From Pelargonium nanum (lineage: Eukaryota; Streptophyta; Magnoliopsida; Geraniales; Geraniaceae): 26,646 bases of DNA. Below the pieces are notes generated by a model. It was given only the letters and a program-made list of their open reading frames with translations, made no database searches and was not told the DNA's origin. The position numbers and the translations under genes were made by a program. Position 1 is the first letter of the stretch. Each line of letters begins with the position of its first letter. The DNA lies in NCBI GenBank assembly GCA_036897485.1, contig JAYMTF010001067.1, positions 1 through 26,646 on the forward strand, read 5' to 3'. Shown here one piece after another: positions 11,135 to 22,710 of this stretch.

Positions 11135-11347
11135 TAGAGCTGGCAAAATAGACCCAATCCGTCGGGTACTCGACACCCAACCTATTTTTTATACGTTGAG
11201 TTGAGTATAATGTAATCTTTTAGGTCAGGTATATTCGAAAAAATAATTTCTTTGATGTTTAGAACACGAAACCCGACTCTAACCTGAAACTCAATAGAGT
11301 CGGGTTGGAGGATTCATCAAACCGACCCAACCTTTTTGCCACCTTTA
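11135..11347. mobile_element. hAT-type MITE (213 bp) with 8-bp target duplication
   Basis: The left end is TAGAGCTGGCAAAA and the right end read inverted is TAAAGGTGGCAAAA. Both are followed inward by a GGGTC/GACCC-rich stretch. A perfect 8-bp direct repeat, CCAACACA, flanks the element at 11127-11134 and 11348-11355. An 8-bp duplication and TAGRG-type ends are typical of hAT elements. There is no coding capacity, so it depends on a transposase made elsewhere. It lies about 640 bp upstream of the EFR3 start codon. Confidence 0.88.
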
Positions 11348-11780
11348 CCAACACAAAACAATCCTTCACAGTTCACAGCCGTCTATCACACGCCACCCGC
11401 ATCTGACAACACCTCACGCTTTTACTAATTAACACCAAATGTTACCATTATTTTACTTTTCCTTTTTCATTTTTTTAAAATAAAATAATTTCCCTCTTTC
11501 TGTATTACTAATATGTAGTTATTTACTACATATAAATATACTGGTGCGTGTATTATAAAATTAAAAAAAAAAAAACTTGGAATGAACCGTTGTTTCCAAT
11601 TCCTAAGGTATCTATAATGTCACGGAGAAAATGAGAAAATCGTCTGGGGAAAATTTGAAGCCCATAAGGTATGTGTATGTCAATGAATAAGGTATCTATA
11701 ATTTTCCAATTAATTGCGATTTAATTTCAATTATATTTGCCCGTTTGGCATTTAATTTACCAAAAATATCAGCTGTGCGT

Positions 11781-11983
11781 CTTCTCTAAATCGCTGTCTT
11801 TGACGGTAGACAGAGTCCAGATCTTCCATCTCACAGAGCATAGCTTAATTCTGTGACCAGGTCAGTCTTCAATCTGCTGAATTTTCTTGATTTTTTCAAC
11901 TTACTGGAATTGATCTTTCAGTTTGTTCTTCATCTTATTGTAGCAGACGCTGTTTGTGAAATTGAGTTTTTGAAGGTGTGAAA
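11781..11983 (+). promoter_or_regulatory. 5' leader of the EFR3-like gene with a probable leader intron
   Basis: CT-rich leader-like sequence starts near 11780. A good donor, CCAG|GTCAGT (GT at 11861), and an acceptor ending at 11946 (TAGCAG) would remove an 86-nt intron and leave a short leader ahead of the ATG at 11984. This is inferred from splice signals only. Confidence 0.45.
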
Positions 11984-14900
11984 ATGGGGGTGGTGTCGAG
12001 AAAAGTGGTGCCTGCCTGTGGTAACCTCTGTTTCTTGTGCCCTTCGTTGCGAGCGAGGTCGCGACAGCCAGTCAAACGCTACAAGAAGATGCTCGCTGAA
12101 ATCCTCCCTCGCAATCAGGTTGCTGTTTTGTTTCTCTTTTTTCTTTGCTGTGTTTGGTTTGGACTAGCAGTTTAGTGGAGTTCAATTTTTACTTTTTTTA
12201 GCATTTTTTTTTTGTAATTTAGTGCTGCTCACCTAGATCCGTAGTTTGCTACAATGGGATCAGCTCACTGCTATATTATTTATACTCAGAAATTTATTTG
12301 ATACACTATTTACAACTGCTATATTACCCTAGTTTGTTGTCCAGTGAAGTTATGATCTTAGATTTGGTGTATGAATGAATATAGAGAAGAGATAGACCGA
12401 AATCCGTAGGCCTAATGAAAATAGCAAGTAAATACCTCACTCTCACTAGTACAATAATTAAAAATTGCTACCTAAAATGTCAATGAGGTTCTTCTTATTC
12501 AATGCTACATGCTCTATAATAAAAAGGGAGTTACGCTCTAGTTTCCATTTCCACATTATCTGGGAGGTTACGAATCTGTCGTAAAGCCGACAAAATGCAA
12601 TGTCCTTGATAAAGAAACTTAATCTAATTTCTTATATGCTTACTGATTGTGTTTTGCAGGATGTTGAACCAAATGAGAGGAAAATTGGGAAGCTTTGTGA
12701 ATATGCCTCGAAGAATCCATTACGAATTCCCGAGGCAAGATTTTCTTTCGTCTATTAAGAGACCATGCTCTCAGAACTTTTGTGCTGTTACGTAGTTTCC
12801 AACTTATTATATTTTCTATGATGAGTGTTGATGAAAATATATTTGTTTAAGGCATGATCTTTTTAGTTGACATGTACATCTTCACCAATCTATCCATTTC
12901 TGTGAAGATTTAGGTTTGCTAAATGTTGGGTATGAATTGATGTGATTGTTTATTAAACTTCTACACTGATTTTCAACTACTGGATTAGGTTTATTTTTCT
13001 ACTTTATGTGTTTTCAGTGGTTAAATTAAAGCCCAGGTAGAAATCATGATGAACTTTGACATTTTCCGATATAACTATTTTCATTCCCTTTTATGTTTAA
13101 TAAGCTCCAGATGTGGTTGAACTGTGTAATAATGAAAATATCTTGTGGCTCAATTGGAAGAGAAATATCTTCGATTTTAAATTTTTATCAAGTTTCCAAA
13201 TTATGCCAGGTCTATTAATTTTGGTAGAAAGTGGTAGTATTTTCCAATTTCACATTATTCCGTATTTTATTTGTACAGATCACTGAGCTCCTAGAGCAAA
13301 GATGTTACAAGGACTTGCGGAATGAGCACTTTGGATCTGCAAAAGTTGTTTTGTCTATATATAGGAATTTGATATCATCATGTAAGGAGCAGATGTAAGT
13401 TCTTCTTTAATTTTCTTTTAATCTTGTAATTATTTGAGCCTTTCAGGGGTTTTCTTCTATACAGTTTCCATTCAAGATGCAAATGTGATATCAAGATGAC
13501 TATAATTGTAATTGTAGAAATAGACCTGGTATACGTACTTTCATTATTAAACCTCTAAATGGTGAGATTACGACTATTTTAAACTCAGTGTAATTCATGA
13601 CAGCTTTAATTTCAACTAGTTGTATTGCCTTCCTGAATTATTCTCTATTCCAAAAATTTCAAAGCCATAGCATTCTGTACGTCCCTTGCTATCATGTTCC
13701 TGCTCCATTTAATTACCCATTCTACAATTTATGAAGATCTAATGTTGAAAATTGCCCCTGGTGACACAGGAAGATTCAAGCAGGATAGTGATAGTAACTG
13801 GATAATTTTATTCCTCAACTAAGCAGCAGAAAAGATTCTGAAAAAAAGAGAGAAAAGAAGTGGTTAATTTTTTTATTGATGAAGCTGCATCGCTATTAGT
13901 CTATTACATATGTTTAATACGTTGTTTAGCATAAACTATGAAGTATATACAGGGTCTTTATGTAGTTTAGGTGAAGTTTCATTCCCAATATTTTCGTTTG
14001 TTTGATTTTTCTTCTGCTTTTGCTCTGTTGCTACCTATGTAGTCTGGGACTTTGTTATTCTTTTTATGACATTTGTTTCAAATGACTTCACCAGATACAT
14101 TCAATGCTTGCAGGCCACTGTTTGCTTGCAGCTTATTGGGGATTGTTTGGACTCTTTTGGAACAAAATCGACACGACGAAATGCAGATTTTGGGTTGCAA
14201 TACCCTTGTTGAATTTATTGATAGCCAGGTGGGTAAGAGAGAGGAAAAGCAAGCTTGAAGTTTTGCTAGTAATTTTGTATCATTCTAGTTATAGTAAGTT
14301 GCATTCAAAACACATGTAGGGAGTACCTGCTTAATGGACTGTGGCAGAAGATTCATCGATCTCATCAATGAACCTTCCAGTTTCTAGGAACAGATAAAAC
14401 CTAGCTATTATAAAAGAAATCAATGAGGAGAAAATGTTTTGTCTAGGGAATGCCTGAGATTTGATGGAATGGTTTTGAGTTTGATGATACTTAGGTGCAC
14501 CTGTTGAAATTTGAGGTTATGCTTTATACCATATGCATATGGTAATTGTATCTGTAGTCATTATATTTAGGTCGCCCAATCAATGGACTAGTCCATATGC
14601 TAGGCTTATATGCCTTGGATTACTTGAGCCAGGCTACAGATAATAAGCTCTACCTTTTAGTTCATTTTTGTTAATGAGATATTGACATATATATCAATAA
14701 ATGCAGATTGATAGTACCTACATGTTCAACTTAGAGGGTCTCATTCCTAAATTTTGTCAATTAGCTCAAGAAGTGGGAGAAGATCAAAGAGCTCTACGTT
14801 TACGCTCAGCAGGAATGCAAACTCTGGCTTCTATGGTACACTTACCTTTTCTAGCTCAAGGTTATTTTCATGGGAAAATAGCTGTACACATCTTCATGCT

Positions 14901-17900
14901 TACATTGTCTTTTCTTCCATATCATTCATTCTTGGATTTTTCATATCTGTGCATGTTTCCGTGACATTAAATGATTTTGTTAGTCATTGTTGAACTGCTA
15001 TATCTTTTATGTTTCCTATTTGTGGAATGGTGTGGTTGATTTGATTCTTCGTTAGTATTGTTGGAAACATCGTTTTTTGTTCCTTTTATTGAATTATTAT
15101 ATATTTTTATTTCTAACTTTTTAGTTTTCGCATAATAATCATTGATTTTCCTGTATCTTAATGTTACTCATTTTGCGATTTTATGTCTACGACCTAATTT
15201 GTGGTTGTCTTGCATTATTTGTCTTGATATTATTTTGTTCCTAGGTGTGGTTCATGGGTGAACACTCCCATATCTCAATGGACTTTAACAATGTAAGTTA
15301 CCCTTGTGAAGTTCTTATTCATATGTTCATCATAAGCAAATTGAAATAAAACGATTAGTTAAACACAAAGAAACTTGGATTAATTGATCATGGAACTGAA
15401 AGTTGGGTCTGGAAGCACAATTGGTATTGTGCGGCGGTTATGCTATTGCTGAGAAGCTAAAATCTTTTGCTGTCCACTGAAATAGGTCATATCAGCTACC
15501 TTGGATAACTATGTGGACCAAAAGAGTTCCAAGGAAGATGGGCAATATTCATCAAACCTTGGTGCCAAGCCTGAGCTCCCAGAGTATGGCTTCATGTACT
15601 AACCTTTTATAGTATCTTTGTGTGTTTGGATATACTTATTGTTTCTTACCATAATTTTTATTTACTTTCACTTTGACAGGGATACTTCCAAGAGCCCTTC
15701 ATACTGGTCTAGGGTTTGTTTGAGCAATATAGCTAGATTAGCAAAGGAAGCTACAACAGTTCGACGTGTGCTTGAACCCCTTTTCCAAAATTTTGATGCT
15801 GACAATCATTGGTCTCCTGAAAAAGGACTTGCCTGTACAATGTTGATGTATTTGCAATCACATCTAGAAGAATCAGGTAACTCTTGAATGTCTTGCTTTG
15901 TTTCCTTAAATAGCAATTCTCTTGTTAGTTAATTTCTGCATGAAGTTGATAACTAAATATTTTGTGCCCCTAATAGCAGGTGGTAACTCACATCTGTTAA
16001 TATCCATGCTGGTCAAGCACTTGGATCATAAGAATGTTGCTAAACAACCTTCCATACAGATAGATATTGTCAATATCACGTCTGAGCTTGCGCAAAATGT
16101 AAAGCAACAAGCATCAGTTGCAATTATTGGAGCAATCTCTGATTTGATCAAGCATTTACGAAAATGTATGCAAAATTCAGCTGAAGCATCCATCTCTGGA
16201 AACGGTACAGATAACTGCAATGCTGATCTTCAATGTGCCTTAGAAAGATGCATATCAAAGCTCTCAAATAAGGTACATGAAGTTCTTACCATCATTCTTA
16301 CATATTTATTTATCGTGGTCCTATAGTGTGGGTTAGTACCCTGGTCTCATGGATACTGTAGTTAAAAAATTGGTTAACTCAATACTACTTTCTTAAACCC
16401 AAGCCACTTCCAAATTCATTTTATTCTAATCGATTCCTGGAAACTTTAGACATTCTTGCATCATTTCCAGTTTTCTACATTTCTTGTGGTCTTGTATGTC
16501 CAATCAGTCAAATATTGATATGACCTATTAAGATTGGTGAACTACCATAAACATCTTTGGTATATGCCCTTAGCGCATGTTTGAAACATCATGAACTTCA
16601 TTTCCTTGTCATGGGTTTTGCACAGATGCATCAGTGATCTTGTATAATATTAGTCAGTCACTTGTCCATCTCAGCATTTTCATTTATGCTACTGATACTC
16701 TGTAGCTACTTTCCAGCATTCTGGGTTGACTTTTAGTTTTAGACCGCTATCAGTTTACAGTTGTAGAAACTTACATCTAAATTGATTGGCGTGTCGACAT
16801 AAGCTGTGCTTTGGGCAATGGGCATCTTTCGGGCAATCAATCCTCACAGTCTCTTTAATTGTACCCCTTCATCGCTTATTCTCTATCAACTGTCTTTTGT
16901 TTCCTTTATTTTTTGGTTTGATTCAATCTTCATCTCTTCGTTTATACTCTTTGTATAACTTATTCTATATTATCCGTCTTTTCCTTATTTTCTTTCATTT
17001 TGTTTTTTGGTTTGATTTCAAAGCTCTGATTTGTAATAGTTATATCCACGACTTATCATGGACTGTTATTTCCTTACTAGTCTTCATCTAATATCTGGAT
17101 AAATCTCAATCATCACTCTTCGAGTGGAACTATGCTAAATCTCATCTTCAATGCACCTATATTTCTATTATGTCATTTCAATTGTAATCTAAGTTAAATT
17201 AGCTTTACGCTGAACTAATAACAAATTTAGACTACTACTGAAGGATATAGTCGTAAGATAGTTGTAACTCAATCCCAAATATTATTTAATAGAAATCTAA
17301 GTTAAATTAGTTTTCTATGCAATGTATATGAAGTGGTGAAAAGTGCATGTGTGCAATCCATTACTATAGTATGAATAAAATAAGCTTGATAGCTAGGTCT
17401 TACAAGTTGTCCTTGTGAGCACAGCAATTTTGTTTTAGTTGTTTTACAATAAACAATCTGTTCTTATTAACAGGTTGCTGATGTGGGTCCCATTCTTGAT
17501 ATGATGGCTGTGGTGCTGGAGAATATTTCAACTACAACTATTGTTGCCAGAACAACTATGTCTGCAGTTCATCGTACTGCAGAAATTATCTCTTCTATAC
17601 CTAACGTATTGTATCACAAGAAGGCAAGTGCAGTTAAACACTGTAGCATTTTAACGCTATTCTGTTCTTATGAAGTCATTTAAGTTCATTGGCTTACTTT
17701 TATTTCTCGTTTCAGGCTTTTCCTGAGGCTCTATTTCATCAGTTGCTTCTAGTGATGGCTCATCCAGACCCTGAAACACGAGTGGTTGCCCATAGTGTTT
17801 TCTCTATTGTACTTATGCCACCTGTGCTTTCTCCTTGGTCAGACAAGAGCAAGAAAACTTCAAGGGTATTTTCTAAGACTTTTTCAGTTGGTACAACACA

Positions 17901-20900
17901 AAAGGTAAGAAGTGGGAGTGTCTCCCTCCGTGATGAAAATAAGAACGAAATAGAATTAGTGGAGGGAGATCAGAGGGAGGAAGGAGATCAGATATCTGAA
18001 GAAGGTTTCAAACAATCTAAATCGCGCATATCTCATAGTCATACATGCAGCTTTAAGCGTGATTTGACTGGTGGAAAGACGGTATGAAGCTCTGGTACTT
18101 TATCTTTGTACTTCGCAAGTTACAGTTCAATTTATATGTTTTGTTCAGTTATTAACTGGGTTGATTATTGCGAACCTTACTCAGTGTTCTTGTCTACCTA
18201 TCTATTGTTTTTGCAATCCACAAGTTATGATTTATATTTTGTCTGATATAGTTATTGTTAGAGTGTCGGGAAATGAAGAGATAGTGGTTGTTAGAGCGGC
18301 AGGAAATCAGTGGATAGAAGATTGATTAGCACATTTTAGGGATCTTGTTTTATCTAGATTGAGTTGATTTTTAGGATCTTTGATCGAGATCTTTGTTTGA
18401 TCTTGATTGACTCTATTTGTACTATAAAGTATAAACTGGGTTTCACTAATCGCGAAAAATATTTATTTTCTCTCAACATCACATGATACCAAAGCATTGT
18501 GAAAAACAATCTTGCCTTGGGGACAAATTATACAAATAGTCACTGAGCCTCTTATCCGACCGAACTACTACAAGACGTAGTCCCTGGATCATGAGAACAC
18601 ACTAGAAATACTGCCTGAGCCTCCCATCCGACCAAACTACTACCGAAACATAGTCCCTGAACTATTAGGTCACAATTGCTACATCAATAAAACTCTCATC
18701 ACATCATGTCAAGATAACTGCAATGATCCATTTTTTAGGCATCTTTCATTCCAATCTCAAGGATGGTACCTTGAGAGTGAGGGGGAGTGTTAGAGTGACA
18801 GAAAATCAGGATATAGAAGATTGATGAGCACATTTTTAGGGATCTTGTTTGATCTAGATTGAATTGATTCTTAAGATCTTTGATTATCACTTATTTGTAC
18901 TATAGATTGGGTTTCACCCATTTTGAATAATATGAATAATTTTCTCTCAACTTCACAGTTATTTAGTGTGTTCAATTATTCTAAACCCTCTATAGTCGTC
19001 TTATTTACCTCATTCTATTGCAGGAGCCAGCTTCCCTCCGATTAAGTAGTCACCAAGTGAGTCTTATATTATCATCAATATGGGTTCAAGCAACATCTGC
19101 AGAAAATACCCCTGCAAATTTTGAAGCGATGGCTCACTCTTATAATATTGCTTTGCTGTTTGTTCGATCCAAGGTGAGGTTTTCCGCATACATTTTGCTG
19201 TTACTTTTGCATGTAGTTCCATTTTTTACTCTCTCTCTCTGAAGTTTTCTTATTTTATTTTAATGGGGAGCACCCTATCCCCTAGGGCCTTGACTGAGGT
19301 GTTAAGGGGTCGGATTGGGGTTGCTTTGATAAGTTGCCATTCTCAAATTTCTTTATAAAGTATTTTCCTCATCACAGGCATCTGTTCACGTTGCTTTAGT
19401 TCGATGTTTTCAACTGGCATTATCACTTAGAAGCATCTCTCTGGACCAAGAAGGTACGTTGGTTTTCTTATTGAGTAATACTTTTTGTGTATTTTATGGA
19501 TAAATAATGTCATTTAGCCTTCGACTCAAACAAATTGCTGAATCATAGATGATCAGTATCTTGATTGATGTTATTTCAGGAAGTTACTTATACTAAATTA
19601 TATATACTCATTTTGTGTAAATGTCTACTGATATATGTTTTTTGCATGTATTTTTAAGGAGGTATGCGACCATCTCGCAGAAGGTCTCTCTTTACCTTGG
19701 CATCATACATGCTCATTTTTTCGGCAAGGGCAGGCAGCTTCCCGGAGCTTATTCCTATTGTTAAATCATCTCTGACAGATGCAACAGTTCGTCTCTTCAC
19801 CCTTATATAGAAGCTATTTCTTCCCTGATTATACTTTTTTGGGACATATGTAGTGTTTTCTTTTGAGTTATTCATTTATTTACGATACTGCTCTTCAGTT
19901 AGTTAATGAATAACAAAAATATTTACAGGTTGATCCATATCTAGAGTTAGTCGATGATATTAGACTGCAGGCTGTTTGCATAGACTCTGACAAAGAGAGA
20001 GCATATGGATCACAAGAAGATGAAGTTGCTGCATTGCAGTCTCTCTTGGCAATAGAATCAGATGAAATGCATTTGAAGGATGCCGTGGTATCTCACTTCA
20101 CAACTAAATTTGGAAAATTGCCAGAGGTGATAATAGTGTAACCTAACCTTTACTTCATAGTTTGTTTTACTAATGATATCCTCTCATAAGTTCCATTCGG
20201 TACATTGTTGTTACTGCTGTTTCAATAAGTCCATCTAGTGCACTGTTAGTTTGAACTGTCTAAACTACATTTTTGTTTTGGGTAACTGGTATGCGGTATG
20301 AGGTTTTATTGACCTACCTTTTTAGACCGTGTTATGACATTCAATATTTGTTTTTCAAACTATTTTACTTTTTTCTTTCTAGGAGGAGTTATCAGGCATA
20401 CAAAAGCAACTCTTGGAGGGATTTTCACCAGATGATGCATATCCATTAGGAGCCTCATTGTTTATGGATACACCACGGCCGTGTTCCCCCCTCAACCATA
20501 TGGAGTTTTCAGCTTTTAATGAGGTACGACTAGTAAAAGTTACATCTTCATCTTATGGTTGTAGGCTTGTAGCATTCTATGTATCAGTTTCTTGACCACC
20601 ATGGTGGTCTATTCCAGGTAATGGCTGCAGCTGATTTGTCTGATGACGAAGAAGAAATATTCCCTCAAGCAAGTGGAAGCCAGTCAGATCGTAAATCGTC
20701 ACTTTCCATCAATACAGTGGACATCCTAAGTGTTAATGAGCTTATGGAATCAGTAAGACAGGATCTTATGTTCTAACTTTATTGCTGGTTATTTGGTCAT
20801 GCATGTCATAAGTTTGAAGATGAAGTAGCCCGGGGAATACATATTTGTTGAATATTAGCATTTAGCAATCAAACAGTCAAATATGAAGGATCACAAAACA

Positions 20901-21637
20901 ATATTGCACGTGATAAGCATAATAAGTTGCTTGACATTTCTGAGCATCGGTTAGAATTGTGTTAATATAGAGCAAGGACTCAAATTACTGACCCATTCAT
21001 AGATTAGGACTTGTGTGCTGAGGTTAGGGTACACAGAACCGTTAAGTGCATGTCATGCATGGTTATATTTATTAGAAGAGCTAAGTTGGTGGTTTTTATC
21101 AACAGGTCCTAGAAACAGCCCGACAAGTTGCAAGCTTTCCAGTTTCCTCAACACCCGTACCTTATGACCAAATGAAAAGTCAGTGTGAGGCCCTTGTAAC
21201 TGGTAAACAGGAGAAGATGTCCGTGCTTCATAGTTTCAAGCTTCAACAGGAAGTCAAGGCATTAGAATATCCCAGTGAAAATGGAAGGAACACGGTAAGT
21301 TGTCTCTTAAAAGATTTTATCTATCATACTGAGTAAATCATCATCTCTGTTCAAGTTTACAATCTGAATCCATATGTCTTCAGCTTCTTGCTGAAAATTT
21401 GAAAATGAGAGAACCATTTGGAAGCCATGATGTCATTACTCGAGAGTAAACATGTTTTTGTTTTGGTTTGTGTTTCAGAAAGTGGTGCTCCCAGAAGAAG
21501 ATATAATGTCGAAAAACAAGGAGCATATCCGACCGCGGGATTTACCTCTTTCCTGTTCCCGCGAGTTGGGACAGCACTCTTTCAAGCTACCGCCTTCGAG
21601 CCCATATGACAAATTCATGAAAGCAGCTGGATGTTGA
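11984..21637 (+). CDS. EFOP: EFR3-family plasma-membrane scaffold (EFOP / SEMI-ROLLED LEAF 2-like)
   Basis: Nineteen coding exons: 11984-12118, 12660-12734, 13279-13394, 14114-14228, 14707-14835, 15245-15292, 15486-15583, 15680-15876, 15980-16272, 17474-17623, 17716-18081, 19024-19173, 19378-19453, 19659-19786, 19929-20126, 20383-20523, 20618-20752, 21106-21294, 21479-21637. They total 2898 nt, 965 aa, close to the family's usual length. The start MGVVSRKVVPACGNLCFLCP has Cys 12, 16 and 19, probably the palmitoylated membrane anchor of EFR3 proteins. A basic patch (23-35) and an all-helical ARM/HEAT-like body follow. Residues about 495-575 are a hydrophilic, acidic, low-complexity linker; the end ...SPYDKFMKAAGC is typical of plant members. 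EFR3 proteins hold PI4-kinase alpha at the plasma membrane; the Arabidopsis EFOPs do so with NPG and HYC proteins, and rice SRL2 affects leaf rolling. Introns 2 and 10 appear to use GC donors. Intron 11 holds a TRIM element. Confidence 0.92.
18256..18483 (+). repeat. 5' LTR of the TRIM, with a 33-bp duplicated start
   Basis: The LTR start occurs twice, at 18256 (TGTTAGAGTGTCGGGAAAT) and at 18289 (TGTTAGAGCGGCAGGAAAT). The 3' LTR has it once. The target duplication places the true edge at 18256, so the second copy is an internal duplication. The LTR is 228 bp. Confidence 0.85.
18788..18957 (+). repeat. 3' LTR of the TRIM
   Basis: 170 bp, starting TGTTAGAGTGACAG right after the polypurine tract and ending CTCTCAACTTCACA. 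It is clearly diverged from the 5' LTR by substitutions and small indels, so the insertion is not recent. Confidence 0.85.
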
Positions 21638-22120
21638 AGAGAGAATGGGTAATATGAATATGTTGTACATGCATGTGTGTAGTTTCCTCAATCATTGGGC
21701 TATTTTTTAATTCTTTATTACAGAGAAGCTTATGCATTTCAGTATTTATTTCATTTTTTATAAGATGCTCCAACCTTTTCGGAGATGGCATTGGAAATGA
21801 GTCGCAATACTGTGTTTCTTGAGCATGCTCAGTAAGATTTGTCTGTCCACATAAATCGTGTGTTGCAACATTCCAGCATTCAAATTGTATAAATATATTT
21901 TTATTTTTTTATTCCTCTTTTCTTGTAAGTCCAGGTTTTCTATTTGTTTGTTTTCAAACAATATTAGTTTTATACATATATTTGGGAGGTAACCCAACAA
22001 AATCTCCCTTTTATATTGAATGTGAAGAACCATTTGTGGAGGAAGCTCTAGCCTGACTGTTCCATTTCTAAAATAGAACATGAAGAAGAGTACATACAAA
22101 ATAATAAGAGTTACTGTTTT

Positions 22121-22227
22121 ACAACCATGAAAGTCAAGTAAAAGACCAGACAATGCAAGTGAAATGAACAACCATGAAAGACAAGTAAAAGACCAGACAA
22201 TGCAAGTGAAATGAACAACTATGAAAG
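22121..22227. repeat. 47-bp tandem repeat, 2.3 copies
   Basis: Units start at 22121, 22168 and 22215 (ACAACCATGAAAG, the last ACAACTATGAAAG). The two full copies differ at about one base (AAGTCAAG versus AAGACAAG). It lies about 0.5 kb beyond the EFR3 stop, in or just past the 3' UTR. Confidence 0.85.
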
Positions 22228-22325
22228 AAGCTATTGATGCATGGAAGAGGTGATGCAAATCATTTAGGAGCTCAGCTATTTTCACTGACAAGTAGTCATT
22301 CAGTTAATCAACACATGTATAAACA

Positions 22326-22676
22326 AAAGGTAAAAGACCTAATTTGGTTCCCGAACTTTGGTGTTTTTACATAATTTGGTCCTTAATTTTTTTAAACCAA
22401 AAATAGTCACTGAACTTTGGTGTTTTAATCCAATTCGGGCCATGAACTTTTTTTTAACCCAAAATGATCCCTGAACTTTTAAATATTGACCCAATTTGGT
22501 CCATAAACGTTTGATATAAGCTCTAAGGGCAAAGACCATTTTTGGTCAATATGTGAAAGTTCAGGGACCATTTTGGGCAAAAAAAAAATCTATGGACCCA
22601 TTGGGACAAAACATGAAAGTTCAGGGACTATTTTTGATTAAAAAAGTTTGGAGACCAAATTGAGACTTTTACCTAA
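22326..22676. mobile_element. Fold-back (long inverted repeat) element
   Basis: The left edge AGGTAAAAGACCTAATTTGG is matched by the inverted right edge AGGTAAAAGTCTCAATTTGG. The arms run about 170 bp each to a centre near GCTCTAAGGGC at 22519-22529. Each arm is made of degenerate copies of a short unit with the core GGTCCCTGAACTTT, so the pairing is both between and within arms. It has no coding capacity. I could not fix a target duplication, so the superfamily (Mutator-like or other) is open. Confidence 0.75.
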
Positions 22677-22710
22677 ATAATATAACACTACTTTTATCTT
22701 ATAATTTTCT

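Larger units (their letters stand above)
7776..11780. other. Divergent intergenic region between the SPRING-like and EFR3-like genes
   Basis: About 4 kb of AT-rich DNA without a supportable gene. The SPRING-like leader and promoter should lie at about 7776-8000 (minus) and the EFR3 promoter just before 11780. A SINE-like piece (about 9225-9385) and a hAT MITE (11135-11347) are recognised. Stretches 8000-9220 and 9390-11126 have only short, stop-rich frames. Near 10690-10935 ACCAAACAA motifs recur and the sequence ends AACAAGGCC, as in some plant MITE termini, but no matching pair of ends with a target duplication was found. Confidence 0.5.
18256..18957 (+). mobile_element. TRIM-type miniature LTR retrotransposon in EFR3 intron 11
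   Basis: Two direct LTRs (18256-18483 and 18788-18957) begin TGTTAGAG and end in TTCACA or ATCACA (TG...CA). A 5-bp duplication GTTAT flanks the whole at 18251-18255 and 18958-18962. After the 5' LTR, TGATACCAAAGC (18484-18495) resembles the tRNA-Met primer site TGGTATCAGAGC (9 of 12 by eye). Before the 3' [12 protein letters not shown] is the polypurine tract. The 304-bp interior has no open frame and contains a near-duplicate pair of about 45 bp (CTGAGCCTC ... GTAGTCCCTG). It is non-autonomous and 702 bp in all, within TRIM size. It lies in the sense orientation in a 942-bp intron. Confidence 0.9.

Noticed and set aside
18071-18325. An 84-aa plus-strand frame after EFR3 exon 11
   Set aside because: It begins inside intron 11 and runs into the TRIM LTR. 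Exon 11 ends at a good donor (ACG|GTATGA) and exon 12 restores the conserved frame.
21758-22291. A 177-aa minus-strand open frame
   Set aside because: It runs over the EFR3 3' region and the 47-bp tandem repeat. Its hydrophobic, low-complexity translation has no domain and it lacks gene-like codon use.
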